This document shows, piece after piece, positions 57,844 to 64,000 of a stretch of 64,000 nucleotides of DNA. Every line of letters begins with the position of its first letter. Position 1 is the stretch's first letter. The notes under the pieces were generated by a model. The model was given only the letters and a program-made list of their open reading frames with translations. It was not told the DNA's origin and searched no databases. A program made the translations under genes and the position numbers. Origin of the DNA: Oscillospiraceae bacterium (GTDB lineage: Bacteria; Bacillota; Clostridia; Oscillospirales; Ruminococcaceae); assembly GCA_017991935.1 (NCBI GenBank), contig JAGOPP010000010.1, forward strand, positions 1 to 64,000. The letters run 5' to 3'.

Positions 57844-59124
57844 TCACTTCACCGCTTTTTGGATGGCCTGATCGAGGTCGTCGATGATGTCCCGCACATC
57901 CTCGAGGCCGACCGAGATCCGCACCGTCTCCGGCCGGATGCCGCAGGCGGACAGCTGCTCATCCGAGAGCTGGGAGTGCGTCGTGGTGGCGGGGTGCGTC
58001 GCGATCGTGCGCACGTCCCCGAGATTCGCGACGTGGGAGATCAGCCGGATGGAGTCGATAAACTTCGCGCCGTTCTCCCTGCCGCCCTTTAAGCCGAACG
58101 TGAGCACCGCGCCGCAGCCCTTGGGCATGATGCGCTTCGCGAGCTCGTAATACGGGCTTTCGGGCAGGCCGGGGTAATTCACAAACGCGACGGAGGGATT
58201 CGCGGCGAGGTATTCCGCGATCTTCTGCGTGCTCTCGCAGAGGCGCTCCATGCGCACGGAGAGCGTCTCGATGCCCTGCTCGATCAGGAAGGAGTTGAAG
58301 GGCGAGATGCAGCAGCCGGTGTCGCGCAGCACCAGACAGCGGAACCGGTTGGTAAAGCATTTCTCCATATCCGCGAAGATGACGCCGTGGTAGCTGATAT
58401 CCGGCTCGTTGTAGAGCGGAAAGCGCGGGTTGTCCTTATATGGAAACTTGCCGGATTCGACGACGAGGCCCGCCATCGCGGTGCCGTGGCCGCCGAGGAG
58501 CTTGGTGGCGGAATGGATCACGAGATCCGCGCCGAGCTCAAACGGTTTCATCAGATAGGGCGTGGTAAATGTGGAATCCGCGATCAGCGGGATGCCATAT
58601 TTATGGGCAATTTTGGCAATCCTCTCAATGTCGGAGACGTTCGCGTTCGGATTGCCGATCACCTCGGTAAAGAAAGCTTTTGTGTGCTCGTTGACCGCGG
58701 CCTCCCACTGGTCCATGTCGTCCGGGTCCACGAAGCGCACGGTGATGCCGAGGCGTTTGAGCGTGACGCAGAGCATATTGATGGCGCCCCCGTAAATATA
58801 GGAGGAGGAGACGAGCTCGTCCCCCGCCGAGCAGAGGTTGAGCACCGAGCCGAAGATCGCGGCGTGGCCGGAGGAGACGGCCATCGCCCCGACGCCGCCC
58901 TCCATCGCCGCGACGCGGCGTTCCAGCGCGTCGCTGGTCGGGTTTGAGAGCCTCGAATAGATGTGGCCCTCCTCCTGCAGCAAAAAAAGACGCCGCGCGT
59001 ATTCCGCGCTCTCCAAATCATAAGCGGTCGTCGCGTAAATCGGCAGCGCGACCGCGTGATTCTCTTTATCGGGCTTATTTCCGGCGTGCACCGCCAACGT
59101 GTCGAACCGATACTCCTCACCCAT
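57844..59124 (-). CDS. metY: O-acetylhomoserine sulfhydrylase (Cys/Met PLP family)
   Basis: PLP enzyme of 426 residues that makes homocysteine from O-acetylhomoserine and sulfide. The PLP Lys is residue 208 in HSATKLLGGHGTAM. Diagnostic stretches are RFDTLAVHAGNKPDKENHAVALPIYATTAYDLES and the SRLSNPTSDALERRVAAMEGG loop. Length (about 425) separates it from the shorter MetB/MetC group. No SAM riboswitch or T-box is visible in the upstream 155 bases. Confidence 0.94.
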   Translation of the reverse strand: MGEEYRFDTLAVHAGNKPDKENHAVALPIYATTAYDLESAEYARRLFLLQEEGHIYSRLSNPTSDALERRVAAMEGGVGAMAVSSGHAAIFGSVLNLCSAGDELVSSSYIYGGAINMLCVTLKRLGITVRFVDPDDMDQWEAAVNEHTKAFFTEVIGNPNANVSDIERIAKIAHKYGIPLIADSTFTTPYLMKPFELGADLVIHSATKLLGGHGTAMAGLVVESGKFPYKDNPRFPLYNEPDISYHGVIFADMEKCFTNRFRCLVLRDTGCCISPFNSFLIEQGIETLSVRMERLCESTQKIAEYLAANPSVAFVNYPGLPESPYYELAKRIMPKGCGAVLTFGLKGGRENGAKFIDSIRLISHVANLGDVRTIATHPATTTHSQLSDEQLSACGIRPETVRISVGLEDVRDIIDDLDQAIQKAVK

Positions 59125-59185
59125 CCCGGGATCCCTCTTTTCATAAATAATTCAAAGATACCCTATTCCATCCACGCGCAAATTT

Positions 59186-59194
59186 TGATATAAT
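59186..59194 (+). promoter_or_regulatory. Extended -10 promoter of the S11 gene
   Basis: TG-A-TATAAT, about 85 bases before the start; no good -35. Confidence 0.5.
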
Positions 59195-59280
59195 GTCAGT
59201 ATAACAGACAAAACCGGATGTCTGCAACTATTATTTATGAAATTCGGGCCGCCGGGCCCCGTCATTTCGGAGGTGTTTCC

Positions 59281-60621
59281 ATGAAGAAGGCCGCCGCTTT
59301 CCTTTTCGCTTTTATGGCGCTGGCGCTGCTTTCGGGCGGCTTGCGCGTTTGCGCCTACGCCGCGCTTCGCTATGTTCCGCCCACGGAGGTCAACAGCGAG
59401 GCGGTCTACCTCGCCGACGGGGACGGAAACGTCCTCTACGAGAAAAACTCCGACCAGCGGATGTATCCCTCGGAGTTGACGCAGATCATGACCGCGATCG
59501 TCGTGGCCGAGAATATCGAGAGCGTGGGCGGCTGGAATGCCGAGGCCACCTTCACCACCTCGATGCAGAATTACCTGTATGAGAACCGCGGCGGCACCAT
59601 CCTGACCGGCCTCACCGCCGGGGAGATCCTGACGGCCGACCAGCTCTTTCACGCCATGGTCATCTCGTCCGGCTACGACGCCGCGATGGCGCTGGCGCAG
59701 CTGATCGCCGGCAGTCAGGACGACTTTGTCTTGATGATGAACGAAAAGGCTAAGGACCTCGGCGCCGTCAACACGAGCTTCACAAACTGCCACGGCCTGC
59801 ACGACACCGCCAATTACACGACGGCCTACGATATGTACCTGATCGCGAGATACGCGATGAGCCTCGACAAATTCGCGGAGACCGTCTCCATGACCACCTA
59901 CCGCAGCGGAGAGACGAATTACCACACGAACCTCACGTGGAATTCCGACAACGGCCTGCTCGTCAAGGGCAACGTCCACTATTACTCCGCCGCGCAGGGG
60001 ATCAAAACCGGATACAGTCAGGACACCGGCCGGAGCGTGGCCTCCTTTGCCTCCCAAGACGGGTATTCCTATTATCAGATCGACATGGGCGCGCCGTTTG
60101 AGCTGGATCAGGACACCTACAACCTCGCGCTGGTCGACGCCAAAAACCTGTATGTCTGGGCGTTCTCCGAATTCGAGGTGAAATCCGTCATCAATTACGG
60201 CGATCAGGTCGGCGAGGTCCCGCTGGAACTCGCGTGGCAGAAAGATCATTTGCAGCTGATGGCCGGGGAAAATTATGTGGCGCTCCTGCCCGCCGACATC
60301 GACGTGGGCTCGATCACTTATCAGTACGAGCTGCCGGAATACGTCAACGCGCCGGTCAACAAAGGGGACCACATCGGCACCTTGCATTTCATCGCCTCGG
60401 GCGAGGAGATCGGCGCGATCCCGCTGCTCTCCGCCGAGGATGTGAAGCAGAGCGAGCTGCTCAGCGGCCTCGATTCCTTTTCGCAGATCACGCGCTCTTT
60501 CTGGTTCAAATTCGTCGTCGTGATGATTTTCATCATCTTCCTGCTCTATGTCGCGCTGATGGTCGTGCGCAATTATAACCACAAAAAATACGGCGCGATC
60601 CGCAAAAAGAGAAATCTTTGA
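59281..60621 (+). CDS. D,D-carboxypeptidase homologue (S11) lacking catalytic residues
   Basis: Secreted, C-terminally anchored protein of 446 residues: signal peptide (1-26), S11 domain (about 30-280), a PBP5 C-terminal-like beta domain (about 290-400) and one membrane helix (about 405-428). The fold matches DacF/PBP5, but the active-site motifs are changed. Where family members read PASTTKIMT it reads PSELTQIMT, so the nucleophilic Ser is Glu65 and the Lys is Gln68. The SGN motif is SGY (130-132). Only KTG (242-244) remains. Penicillin binding and carboxypeptidase activity are therefore unlikely. GGAGGTG lies seven bases before the ATG. Confidence 0.88.
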   Translation: MKKAAAFLFAFMALALLSGGLRVCAYAALRYVPPTEVNSEAVYLADGDGNVLYEKNSDQRMYPSELTQIMTAIVVAENIESVGGWNAEATFTTSMQNYLYENRGGTILTGLTAGEILTADQLFHAMVISSGYDAAMALAQLIAGSQDDFVLMMNEKAKDLGAVNTSFTNCHGLHDTANYTTAYDMYLIARYAMSLDKFAETVSMTTYRSGETNYHTNLTWNSDNGLLVKGNVHYYSAAQGIKTGYSQDTGRSVASFASQDGYSYYQIDMGAPFELDQDTYNLALVDAKNLYVWAFSEFEVKSVINYGDQVGEVPLELAWQKDHLQLMAGENYVALLPADIDVGSITYQYELPEYVNAPVNKGDHIGTLHFIASGEEIGAIPLLSAEDVKQSELLSGLDSFSQITRSFWFKFVVVMIFIIFLLYVALMVVRNYNHKKYGAIRKKRNL

Positions 60622-60752
60622 CCGGCGGCCGCTGCACGCCGCATTCCCCCGCGCCGCCCGGCTCGCGCCGAAGTCCCCTCGCGCTTCCGGCCGCCCCGCC
60701 GCGGAAAAAACGAAAAAACGCAAATTTCCCGCGCTTTTCCCACGAAAATCCC

Positions 60753-60781
60753 TTGACATTTTCCTCTTTCTCAAATATAAT
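60753..60781 (+). promoter_or_regulatory. Sigma-A promoter of rplJ-rplL
   Basis: TTGACA, 17-base spacer, TATAAT: full consensus. Confidence 0.93.
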
Positions 60782-60787
60782 TAGAGC

Positions 60788-60902
60788 GCTGTCCAAAGAC
60801 AGCAGGTGCGCTTGCGCTTAAACGGGTAACCGGCCTGCCGAGGATGAGTGTTTATTTTAGAGTAACGCTCCTTCCACGGCTCGCGGAGGGAGTTCTTTTT
60901 TT
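60788..60902 (+). ncRNA. L10 leader with attenuator
   Basis: The rplJ leader contains the conserved L10-binding arrangement AAAGACAGCAGGTGCGC ... CCTGCCGAGGA, followed by a terminator hairpin (CTCCTTCC with GGAGGGAG, then TTCTTTTTTT). In Bacillus-type bacteria the L10(L12)4 complex binds this leader and causes attenuation. Sequence match is strong. Confidence 0.88.
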
Positions 60903-60933
60903 ACTCCCTATCTTTTCGCAGGAGGTGAAACTT

Positions 60934-61455
60934 ATGTCCAGTGAAATCATTTTACAGCAGAAGAAAGAGTCAGTGGCGCAACTGGTGGAAAAGCTGAAGA
61001 ACGCTTCCTCAGGAGTTCTGGTCAATTATACCGGCATCAATGTCGCGAATGACACCGCTCTCCGTCGGGATCTTCGTCAGGCCGGCGTCCATTACGCCGT
61101 CGTCAAAAACACGATCCTTCGCCACGCGCTCGACGAGCTCGGCATGACGGGGCTCGACCACACGCTCTCCGGAAGCACCGCGATCGCCCTCGGCGGCGAA
61201 GACGCGATGGCCCCGGCAAAGATCCTCGGCAAATTCGCCGCGGATTCCAAGGGCAAATTCACGATCAAGGCCGGATTTATGGAAGGCCAGATCATGGACG
61301 ACGCCCAAGTCATCGCGCTCTCCAAGCTGCCCGGCAGAGAGGGACTTCTCTCGATGCTCGTCAGCGCGCTCAGCGGCCCGATCAGAGGGCTTGCCGTGGC
61401 GCTTAACGCCATCGTCGAAAAAGAAAACGGCGGCAACCCCGGCGAAGTCGCCTGA
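60934..61455 (+). CDS. rplJ: 50S ribosomal protein L10
   Basis: Ribosomal protein of 173 residues, base of the L7/L12 stalk. Motifs: KKESVAQLVEKLKNASSGVLVNYTGI, LRQAGVHYAVVKNTILRHAL, and the C-terminal helix GPIRGLAVALNAI that binds L12 dimers. AGGAGGTG precedes ATG and excludes the upstream in-frame extension, which lies within the leader. It is 48 bases before rplL. Confidence 0.97.
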   Translation: MSSEIILQQKKESVAQLVEKLKNASSGVLVNYTGINVANDTALRRDLRQAGVHYAVVKNTILRHALDELGMTGLDHTLSGSTAIALGGEDAMAPAKILGKFAADSKGKFTIKAGFMEGQIMDDAQVIALSKLPGREGLLSMLVSALSGPIRGLAVALNAIVEKENGGNPGEVA

Positions 61456-61503
61456 TTGCCCGAAACACATTTTACTTTATAAAATTACAGGAGGTACGTT
61501 CTA

Positions 61504-61878
61504 ATGGCTTCTGAAAAAACTCAGAAATTTATTGAAGAAATCAAAGCCCTTTCCGTTCTCGAGCTCAACGAGCTTGTTCAGGCGATCTGCGAGGAATTCG
61601 GCGTCTCCGCCGCCGCACCGGTCGCCGCCGGCGCCGCCGCCGTCGCCGAAGCCGCCCCGGCCGAAAAAGATACTTGGGATGTCATCCTCACCGATGTCGG
61701 CGAGACCAAGATGAACGTCATCAAAGCCGTCAAAGAGATCACCGGACTCGGCCTCAAAGAGTCCAAAGAGGTTGTCGACGCCTGCCCGAAGGCCATCAAA
61801 GAGGGCGTCTCCGCCAACGATGCCGACGAGATCAAAAAGAAACTCGAAGAAGCCGGCGCCACCGTCGAAATCAAATAA
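61504..61878 (+). CDS. rplL: 50S ribosomal protein L7/L12
   Basis: Acidic ribosomal protein of 124 residues that recruits translational GTPases. N-terminal dimerisation region [20 protein letters not shown], an Ala-rich hinge (about 38-55), and the C-terminal domain [35 protein letters not shown] terminator follows; rpoB and rpoC, the usual next genes, are not here. Confidence 0.98.
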   Translation: MASEKTQKFIEEIKALSVLELNELVQAICEEFGVSAAAPVAAGAAAVAEAAPAEKDTWDVILTDVGETKMNVIKAVKEITGLGLKESKEVVDACPKAIKEGVSANDADEIKKKLEEAGATVEIK

Positions 61879-61891
61879 GATTTTTGAGGAT

Positions 61892-61931
61892 AAAAGCCTT
61901 TCCGCCCCGCGCGGAGGGGCTTTTTCTTTTT
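61892..61931 (+). terminator. Terminator of rplJ-rplL
   Basis: Twelve-base stem (AAGCCTTTCCGC pairing with GCGGAGGGGCTT, including G-U pairs), then TTTTTCTTTT. Confidence 0.92.
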
Positions 61932-62000
61932 TTGTATACAATTTTCCGGCAACGTGGTAAATTATATAGCAGAGATGTTGCCAACGGATGGAGGAATCGC

Positions 62001-62849
62001 ATGGAACCTCACGCTCAAAAAAAGCAGTCCCCCTTTTCGCTCTGGATGATCCGGCTCTTTCAAGGAATCCTGATCGGCGGCGGCGCGATCCTGCCCGGCA
62101 TCAGCGGCGGCGTGCTCTGCGTCACGTTCGGACTTTACCGGCCGATGATGGCGCTCCTGTCCCATCCGGAGCGGAATTTTGCGCGGTATTATAAAATGTT
62201 CCTTCCGGTCGCGATCGGGTGCGGGATCGGCTTTTTCTCCTTCGCCAAGATCATCGCGGTCGTGTTCCGCGCCTCCTCCCTGCTCGCGGTCTGCCTGTTT
62301 ATCGGGCTGATTGCGGGCACCTTCCCGAAGCTCTACCGGGATTCCGGGAAACAGGGCCGCGGCGCCGCCTCTTGGATGGGATTCGCCGCCGGTTTTGTCT
62401 TTTCGTTCGCCTCGCTGCTGGTCTCGGAGATCACGTTTCGCGCCGATTTGCAGCCCAACGTCTGGTGGTTCCTGTTTTGCGGGGTCCTCTGGGGCTTGAG
62501 CATCGTGGTGCCCGGGATGACCTCCTCCTCCATGCTGATCTCTCTGGGCCTCTACCAGCCGATGGCGGAGGGGGTCGCCTCGCTCGATCCCGGCGTGCTG
62601 TTCCCGATGGGCATCGGCATCCTCGGCGTGACCGCCCTGACCGCGAAGCTCATCAACCACCTCTTTGAGACGAAGTATTCCGTCTCGTACCACGCGATCA
62701 TGGGCATCGTGCTGGCGTCGACCCTCTATATCATCCCGAGAGAATACGGCGGCCCGCAGGAGATCCTGCTGTCCGTCCTCTGCTTCGGGATCGGAACCGC
62801 CGCCTCCCTGCTGATGGATAACTATTTCGGCGGAAACGAGCCGCAATAA
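62001..62849 (+). CDS. DUF368 membrane protein (PopT-type undecaprenyl phosphate translocase)
   Basis: Membrane protein of 282 residues with about eight segments. The DUF368 signature is plain: LFQGILIGGGAILPGISGGVLCV near the N-terminus and GLSIVVPGMTSSSMLISLGLY in the second half, an internal repeat with PG motifs. Family members (PopT) recycle undecaprenyl phosphate across the membrane for wall synthesis; a recent assignment from general knowledge. GGAGG precedes ATG. It follows the rplL terminator, so its own promoter is likely, in the AT-rich gap. Confidence 0.88.
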   Translation: MEPHAQKKQSPFSLWMIRLFQGILIGGGAILPGISGGVLCVTFGLYRPMMALLSHPERNFARYYKMFLPVAIGCGIGFFSFAKIIAVVFRASSLLAVCLFIGLIAGTFPKLYRDSGKQGRGAASWMGFAAGFVFSFASLLVSEITFRADLQPNVWWFLFCGVLWGLSIVVPGMTSSSMLISLGLYQPMAEGVASLDPGVLFPMGIGILGVTALTAKLINHLFETKYSVSYHAIMGIVLASTLYIIPREYGGPQEILLSVLCFGIGTAASLLMDNYFGGNEPQ

Positions 62850-62923
62850 AGCCGCGCCCATCGGGGACGGGCCGGGGTTAGAAAGAACTCCGGAGATTCC
62901 GATCGCAACGGCAATCCACAAAT

Positions 62924-62962
62924 AAAGAGACGCCGCGCCCATGCCGGGCGCGGCGTCTCTTT
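62924..62962 (-). terminator. Terminator of fba
   Basis: Perfect 17-base stem AAAGAGACGCCGCGCCC with its complement around a five-base loop, at the end of the convergent fba and DUF368 genes. The A/T ends allow use from both sides. Confidence 0.92.
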
Positions 62963-62978
62963 ATCCTGTTTAAAATAA

Positions 62979-63914
62979 TTACGCTTTCCCGCCGCAGCCG
63001 AGGACGTCGACCAGCTTGTGGCGGACGAGCTCCTTGATGTTTTCGCGGGCGGGCTTCAGATACGCGCGCGGATCGAAGGCTTCGGGATGCTCATCAAAAT
63101 ATTCCCGGATGCTCCCCGTCATGACAAGGCGGATGTCGGAGTCGATGTTGATCTTGCACACGGCCATTCTGGCGGCTTCGCGGAGCAGCTCCTCCGGCAC
63201 GCCGACCGCGTCCGGCATCTTTCCGCCGTGCTCGTTGACCACCTTGACCCACTCCTGCGGAACCGAGGACGACCCGTGCAGGACGATCGGAAAGCCGGGC
63301 AGACGCCTCGAGACCTCCTCAAGGATGTCGAAGCGCAGCGCCGGTTTATGGCCGGGCTTGAATTTATAGGCGCCGTGGCTGGTTCCGATGGCGATCGCGA
63401 GGGAATCGACGCCGGTCTTCCCGACGAATTCCTCAACTTGGGAGGGCCGGGTGTAGGAGGCGGATTCGTCGTCCACCTGCACGTCGTCCTCGACGCCGGC
63501 GAGGGTGCCCAGTTCCCCCTCGACGCAGATGCCGTGCTCATGGGCGTACTCGACGACTTGCTTTGTCAGGGCGATGTTGTCGTCAAAACTGTATTTGGAA
63601 CCGTCGATCATCACGGAGGTGAATCCGCCGTCGATGCAGGATTTGCAGAGCTCGAACGTATCGCCGTGATCGAGGTGCAGGGCGATCGGCAACCCGGTAT
63701 CCTCCACGGCCGCCTCCACCAGTTTCCTCAGATAGACCGGCTTCGCGTACTTTCTGGCCCCGCTGGAGACCTGAAGGATCAGAGGAGCCTTTTCCTCGGC
63801 GGCGGCCTCTGTGATCCCTTGGATGATCTCCATGTTATTGACGTTGAACGCGCCTATGGCGTACCCGCCGTCGTAGGCCTTTGCGAACATTTCCTTTGTT
63901 CCAACCAGCGGCAT
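62979..63914 (-). CDS. fba: Class II fructose-bisphosphate aldolase
   Basis: Zinc-dependent glycolytic aldolase of about 311 residues, splitting fructose 1,6-bisphosphate to dihydroxyacetone phosphate and glyceraldehyde 3-phosphate. Motifs: GAFNVNNMEIIQGI, LHLDHGDTFE (metal ligand His and catalytic Asp), VEGELGTLAG, the His ligands in GTSHGAYKF and VLHGSSSV, and INIDSDIR near the end. The start used has AGGAAG six bases upstream; an ATG two codons earlier is possible. Own promoter. Confidence 0.96.
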   Translation of the reverse strand: MPLVGTKEMFAKAYDGGYAIGAFNVNNMEIIQGITEAAAEEKAPLILQVSSGARKYAKPVYLRKLVEAAVEDTGLPIALHLDHGDTFELCKSCIDGGFTSVMIDGSKYSFDDNIALTKQVVEYAHEHGICVEGELGTLAGVEDDVQVDDESASYTRPSQVEEFVGKTGVDSLAIAIGTSHGAYKFKPGHKPALRFDILEEVSRRLPGFPIVLHGSSSVPQEWVKVVNEHGGKMPDAVGVPEELLREAARMAVCKINIDSDIRLVMTGSIREYFDEHPEAFDPRAYLKPARENIKELVRHKLVDVLGCGGKA

Positions 63915-63948
63915 TTCCATCTTCCTTTCAAAAAATAATTCCATCTCC

Positions 63949-63977
63949 ATATTAGGCCGGAATCCCGGTAAAAGCAA
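63949..63977 (-). promoter_or_regulatory. Sigma-A promoter of fba
   Basis: TTGCTT, 17-base spacer, TAATAT reading leftwards. Confidence 0.72.
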
Positions 63978-64000
63978 GAAAAACCCGCCGAATTCTCAGT

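Noticed and set aside
59125..59280. SAM riboswitch or T-box before metY
   Set aside because: The gap is short and divergent with no S-box or T-box conserved elements.

Overview
The window comes from a GC-rich, anaerobic, endospore-forming member of the Firmicutes, most likely class Clostridia and plausibly the Oscillospirales/Ruminococcaceae. The reasons are the sporulation genes (spo0A, spoIVB, a spoIVFA/spoIVFB-like pair, ytvI), a single-chain pyruvate:ferredoxin oxidoreductase, Gram-positive housekeeping synteny (hprK-murB-whiA, rplS-rbgA-rnhB, tig-clpP-clpX-lon-engB), AGGAGG-type ribosome binding sites and canonical sigma-A promoters. It is ordinary chromosome. I see no transposase, phage, CRISPR array, tRNA or rRNA gene.

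Layout, left to right. 0.1-5 kb (+): a KdpD/KdpE-like two-component pair, a YtvI-type membrane protein, an ArsB/NhaD-type transporter and a soluble pyrophosphatase. 5-7.2 kb (-): an unknown single-pass protein, a methyltransferase and a YerC-type TrpR-like regulator. 7.3-14 kb (-): the protein quality-control cluster tig, clpP, clpX, lon, engB. 14-19.8 kb (-): a phosphoesterase, thrC, a dipeptidase, yraN, rnhB, rbgA and rplS, the last behind a probable L19 leader. 20-23.6 kb (-): two radical-SAM-associated proteins of unknown function and an M23/M50 pair resembling SpoIVFA/SpoIVFB. 23.7-28.5 kb (-): a two-gene cell-envelope operon, a GHL10-like lipoprotein and a large GHL10-like/amidase_3 protein, both with Ser/Ala-rich linkers. 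28.6-36.6 kb (-): dnaE, a MATE transporter, whiA, murB, hprK. 36.9-40.5 kb (+): nifJ. 40.7-47.1 kb (-): a class C26 amidotransferase, then a BMP-type ABC uptake operon led by a 5-formyl-THF cyclo-ligase-like gene. 47.7-49.9 kb (-): rpmG-secE-nusG-rplK-rplA. 50.2-53.3 kb (+): spoIVB, spo0A and a nuclease-fold-like unknown. 53.7-57 kb (-): a Ca/Mn-type P-ATPase and mntP behind a manganese (yybP-ykoY) riboswitch. 57.1-59.1 kb (-): a degenerate phosphoesterase and metY. 59.3-62.8 kb (+): a D,D-carboxypeptidase homologue lacking its catalytic residues, rplJ-rplL behind an L10 leader, and a DUF368 (PopT-type) protein. 63-63.9 kb (-): fba.

The most notable points are these. A Mn riboswitch drives a two-pump operon, and its P1 helix and terminator visibly compete. 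Two neighbouring enzymes, an S11 peptidase and a phosphoesterase, keep their fold motifs but have lost catalytic or metal-binding residues. Serine/alanine-rich tails or linkers occur in the amidase and the GHL10 lipoprotein, and related low-complexity segments occur in trigger factor and DnaE. Three normally tight gene clusters are broken up: rplKA/rplJL, hprK-murB-rapZ-yvcK-whiA, and spoIVFAB-radical SAM-rng-rplU. A folate-type enzyme heads a BMP transporter operon. I found no clear defence or mobile system. All family calls come from reading motifs by eye; no database search was run.
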